A stretch of DNA of 64,000 nt from Ariolimax columbianus (GCA_036924085.1 JAVGWX010000005.1:73628547-73692546); one strand, 5' to 3'; positions 1 to 12,104 are shown, counted from the first letter of the stretch. Notes: generated by a model from the sequence alone, not told the origin. Program-made: numbers and translations.

Positions 1-924
1 GCTACATTCTTATAAACTTAGTAATGAATTTGAAGCGCAAATTCATGACAATGCAGAAGGTATATGTACTATTGTATTTATTACTTCTACAGAGAAGGAA
101 AAAGGGGACGTTTATATCACGACATTCAAGATCCTAGCACGAGAACATGTTCTATGTTTAGATAGAATATCTTTCTCTCTCCCCACGAAACAAGTAATCA
201 TGAATTTGCTGGTAAAAGAAAATATATCTTTTTGTCCCAACAATTGAAAACTAGAGTTATCGCAGCTTGTGATGCGGACTAATTGGACAAAGCTGTTTTC
301 AATTGACTAGATAATTACAAAGCAAGGCCACACTTCTCTTTGACTACCACTGTACCATTCATACCACAACATCATATCACTTGTGTCAAGTTTCCGCACA
401 TAACAAGACTTTAAAACTATGTGATGTTTAAATATGAACACGTGGTGCTTTTTCTAAAATATATATTGAGTACTAGAGTAAATGTGAAGAACATGTGCTT
501 CGAGAACAAGAAACATATTGGCAACTAGATTGGTTGCATTTTATCCAGCCTTTAGCAATAGTTAATCTCTTCGAGGCGTAGAATCAGATTAGAGCAGTCT
601 GTATGTAATTCTCGGTTGTTGACACCTCCAACAATTGTCTAACAATATATTAAGAACTACATCTTTAGAAATACCAACTTTTATTACTGCGTCCTAAAAA
701 AGTTTATCAACTAATGAATACTGCAAGAGTAACAATCCAATGCCCTTACTGTCCAAGGTTCTGAAATATCCAAGTGGATCATCTCAGTCACATTCGCATC
801 AACAAACACTACCATATTTTTAAGCGGAATGAAAAGATAGGGGTTAATTTTGTGTGTGTGTGTAAAAGCAACAGCAACATCTGGTACTTTTGTTTCTGCT
901 TTGCAGACCGAATCTTTAGTGATC
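1..924. other. No gene recognised
   Basis: AT-rich sequence with only short, unremarkable reading frames and a short TG run near 850. I see no repeat, RNA gene or protein motif in it. It ends at the target duplication of the SINE that follows. Confidence 0.6.
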
Positions 925-936
925 ATCTTGAGTCAT

Positions 937-1188
937 AGGGACGGTGTGGGCTAGTGGTTAAGTGACACGACTCACAACCAGAAGGTGCTGGGTTCGATCC
1001 CCATCACAGCACCGGCTGTTACCCCGGGGAAGGAAACCCTTAGATAATACGGGAGGAAGCAGACCCTTACATAAAATGGTTGCCAAAGTCGGATGCACTG
1101 GGCCGACAGGCGCAAAATAAAAACCACAGTGCAACGCACACCGTCTTTGGGATTAGAGAACTAAGGCGAACGCCAAACAAAAATTGTA
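937..1188 (+). mobile_element. tRNA-derived SINE, family 1, copy a
   Basis: This is a short interspersed element of about 252 bp. The tRNA-like head at about 938-1013 has an A-box-like TGGGCTAGTGGTTAAG (about 956-971 region) and a perfect B box, GGTTCGATCCC, so it carries an internal RNA polymerase III promoter. A body of about 170 bp follows. It includes a central domain beginning AAGTCGGATGCACTGGGCC (near 1085) and a stretch reading CAGTGCAACGCACACCG. The 3' end is CAAACAAAAATTGTA rather than a long poly(A). The element is flanked by a perfect 12-bp direct repeat, ATCTTGAGTCAT, at 925-936 and 1189-1200, which is the target-site duplication left by LINE machinery. A second copy lies at 36358-36618 on the minus strand. 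SINEs encode no protein and depend on a partner LINE for mobility. Confidence 0.92.
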
Positions 1189-1396
1189 ATCTTGAGTCAT
1201 GTGAAGTTCTCTAAATCACAGTCTCCTTCAAAACTGATGTCTCAAAAAGAAGGTATAACACAATTTGATAGCAAAAGAAGGGGGAAGTGCAGCCTGGCGT
1301 GTCTTTCATCCAGGTATTCTCTTGTGACATTTTGTCAACTCAGCAACATAGAAGCAGCACGCCATTGTCCTCTGTTAGCCAGTTCAAAAACTAATC

Positions 1397-1945
1397 GTGA
1401 ATTTGAGTGACCATCTTTCTACAATGGTCTTTGTTAGTCAGTCCTGAGACTGGTGGTGAATTTGAGTGACAATCTTTCTACAATGGTCTCTGTTAGTCAG
1501 TCCTGAGACTGGTGGTAAATTTGAGTGACCATCTTTCTACAATGGTCTCTGTTAGTCAGTCATGAGACTGGTGGTGAATTTGAGTGACCATCTTTCTACA
1601 CTGGTCTCTGTTAGTCAGTCCTGAGACTGGTGGTGAGTTTAAGTGACCATCTTTCTACAATGGTCTCTGTTAGTCAGTCCTGAGACTGGTGGTGAGTTTG
1701 AGTGACCATTTTTCTACAATTGTCTCTGTTAGTCAGTCCTGAGACTGCTGGTGAGTTTGAGTGACCATTTTTCTACAATGGTCTCTGTTAGTCAGTCCTG
1801 AGACTGGTGGTGAGTTTGAGTGACCATTTTTCAACAATGGTCTCTGTTAGTCAGTCCTGAGAATGGTGGTGAGTTTGAGTGACCATTTTTCTACAATGGT
1901 CTCAGTTAGTCAGTCCTGAGACTGGTGGTGAGTTTGAATGACAAA
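1397..1945. repeat. 59-bp minisatellite, about 9 copies
   Basis: The unit contains GTGACCATCTTTCTACAATG and TCTGTTAGTCAGTCCTGAGA. It drifts by one base per 60-base line, which gives a period of 59. Copies differ by scattered substitutions such as GTGAATTTGAG versus GTGAGTTTGAG. A partial, diverged copy precedes it from about 1365. The CTCTGTTAGTCAGTC core is shared with the adjacent array at 2041-3002. Confidence 0.9.
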
Positions 1946-2040
1946 CTCTCTACTTGATGCCAGGTAGCCAAAAGCTACACTTTAAAAAAAAAAGTCGTCT
2001 GTACGATCATTATAAGACTGATGTTGAAGTCGAATGCCGT

Positions 2041-3002
2041 CTCTGTACACTGTACTCTGTTAGTCAGTCTAGAGACGGATATTGAAGTCGTCTGATCACG
2101 TCCCACCACTGTCCTCTGTTAGTCAGTCTATAGACGGATGTTGGAGTCGTCTGATCATGTCCCACCACTGCCCTGTTAGTCAGTCTAGAGACGGATGTTG
2201 GAGTCGTCTGATCATGTCCCACCACTGTCCTCTATTAGTCAGTCTATAGACGGATGTTGGAGTCGTCTGATCACGTCCCACCACTGCCCTGTTAGTCAGT
2301 CTATAGACGGATGTTGGAGTCGTCTGATCATGTCCCACCACTGCCCTGCTAGTCAGTCTAGAGACGGATGTTGGAGTCGTCTGATCATGTCCCACCACTG
2401 TCCTCTATTAGTCAGTCTATAGACGGATGTTGGAGTCGTCTGATCACGTCCCACCACTTTACTCTGTTAGTCAGTCTAGAGACGGATGTTGGAGTCGTCT
2501 GATCATGTCCCACCACTGTCCTCTATTAGTCAGTCTAGAGACGGATGTTGGAGTCGTCTGATCATGTCCCACCACTGTCCTCTATTAGTCAGTCTAGAGA
2601 CGGATGTTGGAGTCGTCTGATCATGTCCCACCACTGCCCTGTTAGTCAGTCTATAGACGGATGTTGGAGTCGTCTGATCATGTCCCACCACTGTCCTCTA
2701 TTAGTCAGTCTATAGACGGATGTTGGAGTCGTCTGATCACGTCCCACCACTGTACTCTGTTAGTCAGTCTAGAGACGGATGTTGGAGTCGTCTGATCATG
2801 TCCCACCACTGTCCTCTATTAGTCAGTCTAGAGACGGATGTTGGAGTCGTCTGATCATGTCCCACCACTGTCCTCTATTAGTCAGTCTAGAGACGGATGT
2901 TGGAGTCGTCTGATCATGTCCCACCACTGTCCTCTATTAGTCAGTCTAGAGACGGATGTTGGAGTCGTCTGATCACGTCCCACCACTGCCCTGTTAGTCA
3001 GA
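2041..3002. repeat. 60/57-bp minisatellite, about 16 copies
   Basis: The unit contains GACGGATGTTGGAGTCGTCT, GATCATGTCCCACCACTG and TTAGTCAGTCTAGAGACGG. Two length variants are interspersed: units with CTGTCCTCTATTAG are 60 bp, and units with CTGCCCTGTTAG are 57 bp. Both lengths are divisible by three, so open frames run through the array on both strands; I do not regard them as genes. Variants CATG/CACG and TCTAGAG/TCTATAG alternate along the array, suggesting higher-order duplication. Confidence 0.92.
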
Positions 3003-4255
3003 AGATCTCTTTATCCCAGCATCACATCCCCCCTACCCCCCACCCTCCGATGCTCTTGCATATCTGTGTGAGGCACTTCTTGTATGTTCTGTTCTTAGTT
3101 TTTGCTGACTTTGCCCTTCCAGTATTACTAAATGTATCACTTCAGATTATGTGACCACCTCAAAGCAATCTGCCTTTTAATTCGTGTGTATGTTTCTGAT
3201 TTTCTGGAGTCCTACGTACTGAAATATTATCAATAACAAACATAACTACATTTGTTCGGAACATAACGCCCTAGACACAATGCCGTTCTTGAAATGTACC
3301 CGCTCTCTATCACCTTGGAAGTGCACACGAAACCAGACGACAGCGCGGATCTGTCCGGCACACGCAGTTTCCGGTGTAACTGGTTCCTGTACATTACCAG
3401 TCGCTTTAGTAACCGTGTATCACCACCACTCCAGCTCCATTACAGTGTCCCCCCACATCCGGGGCACCTTGTCAGGGGCTGACCTTTATTTAGGCTGCAT
3501 GGACAGATTTTGATTAGTGTCTGCGTTCCCAAAGAAAACGACGGGTAACTTCCCCTGCTTATCTAGAATTATCCCCCTTGGTCGGAAACAAACACGTCCC
3601 AGGAAAAAGCTATTGTCTTGTTTGTGTACGTAATGCTGAACAAATATTGAATACACCGGAAACACAAAATGTAGAATGTTTGTAGAAGATGGGCAAGCGC
3701 CATTACCATGTGCTGGCAATTATTTCCGGTTTCATTGTGTGGCTCTGAAGCCTGACATGAAGCTAGAGTATCACATCTAGACTACAAACATTCACTTTGC
3801 AGTCCTATACGTCGTATCAGACGGACATATATGATACAGATACAACCCATAGATCTGTGATAGTGAACTCTAAAGAAAACAGTACAGCAGATAATTTGGA
3901 GGCAAATTGTAGATGGATAGACTTTTCTGTATCTCATCTTTAAGAAAAAAAACACAATTAATTTTATTTTATTTTATGCTCTCGTGAATCCAAAAGGAAT
4001 CATTTTTCTGGGGGATCCTGTGGAGTTAAAACAAAGATTGAATTAACCACTGATATCTGATTGTCAACGCAGACGTGTAGTCTGTGCTACTATTTGGAGC
4101 CGAAGAATGGCATGCAACGACTGCTGGTTTCCGATACATAGGATTTGGCTGTTTGCGTCTTGTCAAATGGTCGTTTTGTGATGGGAAAATGAACTACAGT
4201 CTATGAAGACAAGGATTGCACTTCGCAAGACCAATAAGAGCAGAACAAATATAAA
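3003..4255. other. No gene recognised
   Basis: Mixed-composition sequence. A frame of 77 codons at 3280-3513 has no motif I recognise, and several overlapping short frames make coding unlikely. I see no transposon remnant. Confidence 0.5.
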
Positions 4256-4261
4256 TTTCAC

Positions 4262-4366
4262 AGTATGTGCAGAGAAATCTGTTTGAGATTCACTACATTC
4301 TCTCCATAGCTCAAACAGATGGAATATAGAGACCATGAGCTGCCCATGCAGTATGATCTCTCTCTT

Positions 4367-4409
<43 letters not shown>

Positions 4410-5290
4410 TTCTCTCTCTGTGTTTCTTTCTCTGTCTACCTTGTTTGCTCAAAGGGAAATGTGATACCAATACATACGAGCAATGTACGCTGTAGGAGCT
4501 GCCCATGCAGTATGATCTCTCTCTTTCTGTCTCTCTCTCTCTCTATCTGTTTCTCTCTCTGTGTTTCTTTCTCTGTCTACCTTGTTTGCTCAAAGGGAAA
4601 TGTGATACCAATACATACGAGCAATGTATGCTGTAGGAGCTGCCCGATCAGCAACAATGTTCCATCGGTACAGGGCTTCAATCCGAGATCATCTGCCATG
4701 GAAGTATAAAGGCCTACTCTGCCATGTACACCTCTCAGCCGCAATTGCATTTCCTCTATATGATGAAGCAATGTCGCAACTCACGTGCGCTCGTCGCATA
4801 CTGTGGGGTGTCATGTTTTGAAGACGCTAATCAGACTTCCTGGAAATGACCCTTCCCGTCTTGTCAGACGATGGCATTTTCTGCTTAGGGGAACATCAAC
4901 TTCCGTCAATAGCGACAAAGAATGTGGTTTTTCTCAAGACATTTCCTAGAAGAGAACTGTTTTTCACAGTATGGGCAGGGAAAGTCAGGTCTGTTAACGC
5001 TACGTCACGTTCTCCCCATAACTCAAAGTACAGGCTGAATTGTTTGACCACGTATTTTCAACTCGCTGCTCTCTATCTCAGGTCTGCTTTGGTTGGTCCA
5101 AAGGACAGGTGATACCAATACATTTGGAACAAGGCCGATCGCCGCTGTTGTTCAATCTGCAAGCAAACTCCAAGACCATTTGTAATTGACTGCTCAGAGT
5201 CTGGTCTGCCTTTACAACTCTCAGATACATATATGCATCCCCACAAATACGCTGACTGTACCGGCACGATAGGGGTACTAATGAGGATCT
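4262..5290. repeat. Local duplications with a TC microsatellite
   Basis: A block of about 150 bp (GAGCTGCCCATGCAGTATGA, then a TC run, then GTGATACCAATACATACGAG) occurs twice in tandem, at about 4338-4495 and 4497-4637. The first copy has the longer TC run (about 4373-4402). A more diverged copy of the whole neighbourhood appears at about 4960-5290, recognisable by TTCACAGTATG, CATAACTCAAA and GGTGATACCAATACAT. The TC run produces a spurious serine/leucine-rich frame at 4335-4709. Confidence 0.7.
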
Positions 5291-6078
5291 TCTAGGAGAA
5301 ACAGGACAATCCAGAATGGGATAGTACATAATGCAAAGAAAGTGGTGGTGGCTGGGAGACATATTAATGAGAATACTGAATAGCGCTACCAGTCAGTAAT
5401 TTTTGTGGACTTCAAATGGCAAGAACAGTCGAGTTCGGTCCTGACATATTTACAAACTGGAAATGCACTTAAATATGTGCGACAAACTGAAGGTAGAAGA
5501 CACAGGATTGACGTGTGTTTCTCGAAAGCCTATACTCCAATATGGGTAATACAGAGGATTTGTGATGCTGAAGATGTATTTTCATTTCTGGAGGTCTAAT
5601 GGGAGGATTAATACAGAAGAGGAGTAACGCCAGTTTTTCCTGCAGTTATCACACCAAGTGTATGCTATATTTAAAAATGTTACCTTTGGTAGTAAACAAA
5701 CTAGCTCTAATGAGGTTGTGATCGTGTCCCTTGGTGATCTGACACCAGCATGCTACGAAAGCGAAGAGTGATCAGAGTCAGGTGACACTTACTGATCAAG
5801 TCCCAACCTCATATTCGGGTTCATTTTCTTGGAATCAGGCTGCGTCACATCAGTGCTGACCTACCAGGTGAGAATCTGCGATGTGAAATTACTAATGAGT
5901 TTCACATTGCATTACAGGCAGGTGGACTCGGCTCTACTTTCTCAATCAGGCTTCGAGCTGCAAAAAGAGTAGCTGTAACCCGCTATCAAAGATACGTCGT
6001 CTAAATGAACTTCCCTCGGCACCAATAGCTTTGAACAACATTCAGTTGCCCGAGCTGAAGAGAAGATTATGTTTCGTA
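5291..6078. other. No gene recognised
   Basis: No convincing frame, repeat or RNA gene. The longest open stretch (5405-5599, 64 codons) has no recognisable motif. Confidence 0.5.
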
Positions 6079-6236
6079 GGAAAACAGACAGAACACACCG
6101 AATAGTCACTTACATAGTTGAAAACAGACAGAACACACGGAATAGTCGCTTACATAGTCTGAAAAAAGACAGAACACACCGAATAGTCGCTTACATAGTC
6201 TGAAAAAAGACAGAACAAACCGAATAGTCATGTACA
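6079..6236. repeat. 40/41-bp tandem repeat, 4 copies
   Basis: Four successive units begin GAAAACAGACAGAACACACC or GAAAAAAGACAGAACACACC and end CTTACATAGTCT. The last unit is diverged. Confidence 0.85.
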
Positions 6237-6435
6237 AAGATTGCAATTAGCCCTATAACCCACGAGTGTGTACAAACAGGAAGAGACAGCCCACCACACC
6301 CTGCAAGACTGGTATGTGCTTAGACAACTACGTACTGACTCAAGGACACGAACTTCCTTCATCAGTCTCCACCTACATCAAGCTTCACCCCGAGAAATGA
6401 TGGACCTATGTAAACATAATATAAAACACATTAAC

Positions 6436-6637
6436 AGGAAAGAAGAAGTAGAAGACGAAAAGGAAGAACAAGAATAATAATAAGAAGAAGAAGAAGAGGA
6501 AGAAGAAGAAGAACAAGATAAAGAAGAAGACGAAGAAGAAGAAGATGAAGAAGAAGAAGAAGAAGAGGAAGATGAAGAAAAAGAAGATGAAGAAGAAGAA
6601 GAAGCAGAAGAAGAAGAAGAACAACAAGATCAATCAA
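6436..6637. repeat. GAA-rich purine tract
   Basis: About 200 bp made almost entirely of GAA triplets with GAC, GAG and CAA interruptions on the plus strand. It gives phenylalanine- or leucine-rich frames on the other strand that are not genes. The LINE family in this window ends in short GAA tails, so the tract could have grown from such a tail, but no LINE sequence is visible just upstream. Confidence 0.85.
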
Positions 6638-7084
6638 AATCTTCTCGATATCTCAAAAAACCAGTTATGATCGTGTGTGTTTTGGTCTATCATGTATATT
6701 AAAATGAGCTTAAGAATGTATCTCTTGGCGACAGAAAATCTTCTCCCCCGTTCCCAACACTTGGTTTCTCGAAAATTGTACCGGTATGAAAGAAAACTTT
6801 CGAAACCAGCCCCACAAACACGATACGAGAATAAACATGCAATGAGGAGTTTTTCTTGTGGGTTGTTGAGTTAATGAATGAGTAGAACAGATAAGAAACT
6901 TGGAAACACGCACGAAACGCGGAGAGGTTAGATGATCTCAACATCTATCAGACCAAAAAATAACCTCTAATTGAGGAATACGAAACCCTGGAACCACAAG
7001 ATAAATCACCTACACTCTGTACCCCCACCAGACTTACCCCGTGACTCCATCTTAACTGTTCCTTTCACAGACATAAACTCTGAT
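6638..7084. other. No gene recognised
   Basis: Short frames only; no motif or repeat recognised. Confidence 0.5.
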
Positions 7085-7316
7085 ACCCCACTGTAGTCGA
7101 AGTCAATGCTGCACTACACCTGTTGAAAGATGTCAGAACAGCGGGTGCGGATGGCATTCCTCCAGAATTGTTGAAATACGCATTAGATCCAAAGTGTCCT
7201 ACCATGCGCCAATTATTTACAACCGTCTGGGCAAGCTGATACATTCTTGCTATATGGCGGGACGGAATTATCCTTCTTCTGTACCAGAAAAATACAGAAC
7301 TTAAATACTAAAGATC
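7085..7316 (+). pseudogene. Non-LTR reverse transcriptase fragment
   Basis: One frame reads as the start of a non-LTR reverse transcriptase domain: VEVNAALHLLKDVRTAGADG, then IPPELLKYAL, then a tryptophan-containing helix, an in-frame stop, and WRDGIILLLYQ. The usual form in these families is a helix, (K/R)xxGxDGIPxELL, and WRDGxIxxLYK. The piece covers only the first motifs and ends abruptly where the next LINE fragment starts. It comes from a different LINE family than its downstream neighbour, since that family reads RKSPGKDGITNEML at the equivalent place. It is broken and cannot make an enzyme. The exact clade is uncertain. Confidence 0.7.
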
Positions 7317-7855
7317 AGTACTCTGTCAACTATGTCAGCAGTCCACACCCAAAAGAGTAGTGGTACAATGGGTTCCATCCCACTGTAACATTCAAGGCAA
7401 CGACGAGGCAGACAGACTGGCAAAAGAAGGTGCAAGGTTACCACAACCAGATTCTAGTATGACCTACGAAAAGTCCAAAAGGTTTAATAAGGCCAGATAC
7501 ATGACCAAATGGGAAACAGAGCATACTGGCTACACAACACATGATGCTTATTACCAGTTGAACAGAAGAGAGCAGGTCGTGGTCTTCAGACTCCGCACAG
7601 GCCACACTAGACTGAGGTACCATCTATTCAAATAAACTGGTGCTCCTGACGAATGCACCTGTGGTACAGGAAAAATGACAGCTGAACATCTGCTGCAAAA
7701 TTGCCCGACATACTAGAACCAGAGAAAGCACATGTGGCCATCACCAGTGCCAACACTAGAAAAGCTCTATAGCAGTGTCGACAGCCTCAGGATGACAGCT
7801 GCTTTCTTGGACCAATTCCAAGTTGACGTCTGACAGCGTACAAAGAAGAAAAAGA
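7317..7855 (+). pseudogene. 5'-truncated I-like LINE copy 1 (RNase H end)
   Basis: This fragment matches the intact LINE at 17344-21370 from about residue 1131 of its protein to the 3' end. It encodes the last RNase H motif (WVPSHCNIQGNDEADRLAK) and the C-terminal Cys/His segment with TAEHLLQNC. Stops interrupt it after HLF-K and after NCPTY, and about six codons are missing relative to NKLKIG. It ends at the family's typical GACAGCGTAC followed by a degenerate GAA tail. No clean target duplication is visible. It abuts an unrelated LINE fragment upstream. Confidence 0.88.
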
Positions 7856-9150
7856 AGATACTTCTGTACACCGAGAAGGCTCCAGTTCCGGAATGCAGCA
7901 GCTACAGGACTAATACATTGCTATCAGTGCCATGCAAGACCTTTGTCCATGTAATTCCCTCCAGGTTGCATCCGCTGCTGGAAAACTATCAACGCCTACA
8001 ACGGGCAATGTTTTAGGGCCAGTTCCTGACACCTTGTTGGGGTTAATAGAGGAGCTCACCGCAACACCAGCGCACGAGTTAACCCCGGCTAGGTGCTAAC
8101 TGACACATTCTAAACATCGTCTGTCATTCTCCAGGGATGCGTCATTGGATGCTTGCACATATGGAAACGCATAACCCCGGATTGTCTGTTGGACATTTGC
8201 GTTTGATCGACGTCGATAACTCAGACGACTTCCTCATGCCATGCTCAGACTCCCAGACCTCTTGGAGCTCTTACAACAGTCAGCTTCCCATTTGTGACTG
8301 CGCAGTTCCCAAGATTTAAAGTCTTGGCAGTGGTCCTCTTTCGGCGGGAATCACTGTCAATAGGAATCACGCCAATCTTACCGATGTCTGCTGGGCTGAA
8401 AACTGACCTAGAAATAACTTACAGAATCGACCTTGCGGTATAACGCATACTCTCTCTTCGCAGAGTCTGGTCCCAGAAGAGGCTCTCCTTGAAAACAATG
8501 ATGTGTATATTTAGATCATGTGTTGTTACAAACCTCTAGTACGGTCGGAGATTTAACTATTCCACAGGGAAATCGGCAAATGCTCGAGATCGTCTCTGTG
8601 CGCAACCAACATCGATGTTTCCCGAGAGACACAACTCGAGAGCATATCCTCAAAGATTGATCGGTGCCCCCTCTCTTTCTTCTGCCATGTTTTCTCGAAT
8701 CTCTAGTGGCGTCCCGACTCGACAGCATCTACACATATTCCTGAAAATAAGGGGGGGGGGGGAATACCGTACCCTCCATGGAGTCGTTCCGGAGCCACCA
8801 GCCCAACACCTGGCTGAAACACATATCTCCACCTGTCCTGCATGCAGCCTGCGACTAACATTCAATCGTGATCGGTCAGCATGACGGATCGTGCTTGACA
8901 AGGTGGATTATCTGATTTGATTTGAAGGGGCTAGATGTCCCGAACAGTTATCAGAGCGATAAACAATTTCTGATGAAGGAATACCTATGTCAGGCAGATA
9001 GATAAATGGAACAGTTATCAGACCGATATACAACTTCTGATAAAGGGACTTGTCAAAGTTGACAAGTTTTTTGGCAGTTTTCCAGCCGCCATGTCTGAAT
9101 ACGAATAATAGATAATGCTTTATTTTATAGCGTGTTCAGATTAATGTGTT
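7856..9150. other. No gene recognised
   Basis: No gene or transposon recognised. A G run of 12 lies at about 8750-8762. A two-copy repeat of about 67 bp is present at 8940-9050, recognisable by GAACAGTTATCAGA followed by AACAA and TTCTGAT. Confidence 0.5.
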
Positions 9151-9162
9151 GCTTTTTTACTT

Positions 9163-9208
<46 letters not shown>

Positions 9209-9780
9209 GATGGGAAAGAATGGATAGCTAGGCGGGATGGCAAGTAAAAGAAAATGAGGGTAAGAGAGGGAGAGTACTAAAGGAAAGCCAGGCAGGACGA
9301 AGGAGAGAAAGAGTGCGTGGCTGGGAAAGAGAGGAAGAGAAATTGATCGAGAGTAAGAGAAGAGAATCAAAGGAGGGATCAATGGCGTGTGATGGAGGGA
9401 GAGTGAAAGCGGGAGGGGGCGATAGAAGGAGTTTAAACGAGGGAGGGAGTGCGAGGTGGAAGAGTGTGGAAGGGAGAATGAGAGAATGAGAAATGGAATT
9501 GAGAAAGAAGGAGTGAGAGGAGCTAGGGTGGTGAACGATGAATAGAGAGTGAGGTAGGGTAAGCTAGGGAGGGTGAGCGAGGTAGAGAGAGCTAGGTAGA
9601 GAGAGTGAGGGAGAGAGAGCGAGGTAGAGAGAGTGAGGGAGAGAGAGCGAGGTAGGGTAAGCTAGGTAGAGAGAGTGAGGTAGAGAGAGCGAAGTAGAGA
9701 GAGTGAGGGAGAGAGAGCGAGGTAGAGAGAGAGTGAGGGAGAGAAAGAGCGAGGTAGAGAGAGTGAGTGAGAGAAGGCCA
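9163..9780. repeat. GA-rich microsatellite and derived repeats
   Basis: A pure GA run at about 9163-9201 is followed by G/A-rich sequence. From about 9570, units such as GAGAGAGTGAGGGAGAGAGA and GCGAGGTAGAGA recur. Leucine/serine-rich frames on the minus strand are artefacts of this composition. Confidence 0.88.
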
Positions 9781-10079
9781 GAAGGCTATTCTTATTCTAG
9801 AATGCTGCGCGTGCATAATTTGTATCTGTTGACGTTATTTTGTTCCAGCAGGTTACACACAGTAGCTCCTCTTATAGCCTAAGGCATTCTAAAGAATGTG
9901 AACCTGGCTTCTCTTGGTTGTAGTGCAGTGTAGTACGTCTCAGTAGGCTAACTATTATTGGGAACCCAGTGTCGATCCATAGCTCGTTGACCAGACTGCT
10001 GAAACGCCATCTATTTCCAGGAGAAGGGAAAAGACGTGATGTCTTGATCTTGATAAGAGTTTTCACCTGACTGCCGTAC
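9781..10079. other. No gene recognised
   Basis: Short stretch between two purine-rich arrays; nothing recognised. Confidence 0.5.
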
Positions 10080-11095
10080 GTTTTTGAGTGGGAGGGGTGG
10101 GGGGGAGGGGGGGGGGTTGTGGTGGGGTGGTGGGGTAGGGAGAGGGAGAGAGTAACAGAAAGTGTAAGTGAGTAAGAGACAGATATAGTAAGTGAGTACG
10201 AGACAGAGATAGTAAGTGAGTAAGAGACAGAGATAGTAAGTGAGTAAGAGACAGAGATAGTAAGTGCCTAAGAGACAGAGATAATAAGTGAGTAAGAGAC
10301 AGAGATAGTAAGTGCCTAAGAGACAGAGATAGTAAGTGAGTAAGAGACATAGATAGTAAGTGAGTAAGAGACAGAGATAGTAAGTGAGTAAGAGACAGAG
10401 ATAGTAAGTGAGTAAGAGACAGAGATAATAAGTGAGTAAGAGACAGAGATAGTAAGTGAGTAAGAGACAGAGATAGTAAGTGAGTAAGAGACATAGATAG
10501 TAAGTGCCTAAGAGACAGAGATAGTAAGTGAGTAAGAGACAGAGATAGTAAGTGCCTAAGAGACAGAGATAGTAAGTGATTAGAAAAGAGATGGTTAGTG
10601 AATGAGAAACCGAGATAGTTAGTGAATGAGAGACAGAAATATTAATTGAGTAAGAGACAGAGATAGTAGGTAAGTAAGAGAGATAGTAAGTGAGTAATAG
10701 AGATAGTGAGTAAGAGAGATAGTAAGTGAGTTAGAGACAAAGATAGTAAATGAGTAAGAGACGGAGATAGTAAGTGAGTAAGAGTGAGAGAGAGAGTAAG
10801 GGAGTAAAACAGAGGGACAGTGAATAAGAGAGAGATAGTAAGTGAGTAAGAGGTAGAGACAGTAAGTGAGTAAGAGACAGTTGTAGTAAGTGAGTAAGAG
10901 ACAGAGACAGTAAGTGAGAAAGAGAGATAGAGCAAGTGAGTAGGAGAGAGAGTACGTGAGTAGGCAAGAATTAGTAAGTGAGTTAGAGAGGGGGAAAGTA
11001 AAAGAGAAAGATACAGGGAGAGAGAGAGAGTAAGTGAGTAATATAGAGATAGTAAGTGAGTAAGAGAAAAATAGATTAAGTGAGTAAAGAGCGAG
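10080..11095. repeat. 24-bp minisatellite, about 35 copies
   Basis: A G-rich leader (about 10080-10145) precedes a long array built on TAAGTGAGTAAGAGACAGAG plus ATAG, 24 bp per unit. The 5' two thirds are regular, with a recurring variant carrying GTGCCTAAGAG. From about 10640 units shorten and degenerate. The period is a multiple of three, so an eight-residue Leu/Ser/Thr/His repeat stays open on the minus strand; this is not evidence of a gene. Confidence 0.93.
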
Positions 11096-11113
11096 AGGTG
11101 CTTGTCCCTTAAT

Positions 11114-11440
11114 TTACCCCAAATAATTAAAAAAATTTGTTAGCAGCCGATTTGGCGATAGTGACGTCACAGAAGTCCATTTTTTAACTGTTGAGGGTGT
11201 CAAACACTCAGCTTCTGCGAATTTCTGCTTTCGATTCTCCTTCCCCAAGTTTCTGCCATCTATTTTGAAATCAGCAATTAACTTCTTGAATCTGTCAACG
11301 TTGGTCAATGATAAGGAGAGTAACATCCTGTTTCTGTCGAAGCACTGCGGAGACCTGAATTTTTTCAGGTGTAGCTTCTGGTAAAAATTCCCCCGATCTC
11401 TGGGTAGTGAGATCGGACATCCATGTTCAGTGTTGAGCAC
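11114..11440 (-). CDS. Unrecognised small ORF (108 codons)
   Basis: The frame sits just beside the 24-bp array, reads on the minus strand and is not low-complexity. It has a mixed, lysine- and arginine-rich composition with segments such as NVDRFKKLIADFKIDGRNLG. I recognise no domain, signal peptide or membrane segment. It could be an exon, a piece of a transposon protein, or chance. No other copy is visible in the window, and no promoter, splice signal or neighbouring exon supports it. Confidence 0.2.
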   Translation of the reverse strand: MLNTEHGCPISLPRDRGNFYQKLHLKKFRSPQCFDRNRMLLSLSLTNVDRFKKLIADFKIDGRNLGKENRKQKFAEAECLTPSTVKKWTSVTSLSPNRLLTNFFNYLG

Positions 11441-12104
11441 GTAAAATTCCCTTGGCAGTTAGAAATCGAAAAGAGAAGGCTTAACGGAACTGCCCTGACA
11501 AAATTCAAAAGGCATCTTTGTACCTTTCCCCAGGTGGTTTATTAAGAACACCATAGATGGCGCTCAACGGGCCGCGAGTGTACTTTGCTCTAGTGTTTGA
11601 GTCTATTAAGATGGAATCTCACACATCAGTTAAACCAGCCTCCAAGAAACTGGTTTTATTCAGACTGCAGAGTCTTCTAAACCAGTATAAATACGTTAAG
11701 TTAAGTTATAATCTATGCTGTCAGACGATGCAATAACAACCATGGTATTGTGTTGTCCTTAACTGAACGACAGTATAGATGGAGATGTCAGCAGGCACAT
11801 TGACAGCAGGAGACCCCACTGAGGAAATATACTGGACCCCAAGGCTAGCGCATGGTCTACAGGCAGATCGTTCTGTTTGTATACTGCTGGTCTCAAAAGC
11901 TGACAAGCATTCACTTTTGCAACATAATATAACCTGTATGTCTATACGTCTAACTTTATTCAAGTTTTTTACCTATTTATTTAAAAGGAAATGATATCGA
12001 CCTGTAATTCCCGTAATCCGGAATGAAATGCCCAGCTACAATTATGAGCTGTCATAGACACATGAGAGGAACTCAGTGAACTCTGGTGTGGATTGAGGGA
12101 CAAT

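Noticed and set aside
938..1013. Functional tRNA gene
   Set aside because: A and B boxes are present, but the sequence is the head of a SINE with a body, a tail and a target duplication.
6406..6637. Poly-Phe/poly-Leu membrane protein on the minus strand
   Set aside because: It is the complement of a GAA-rich microsatellite.
10063..10967. Leu/Ser/His-rich minus-strand frames as a secreted or membrane protein
   Set aside because: They are translations of the 24-bp array and its degenerate units.
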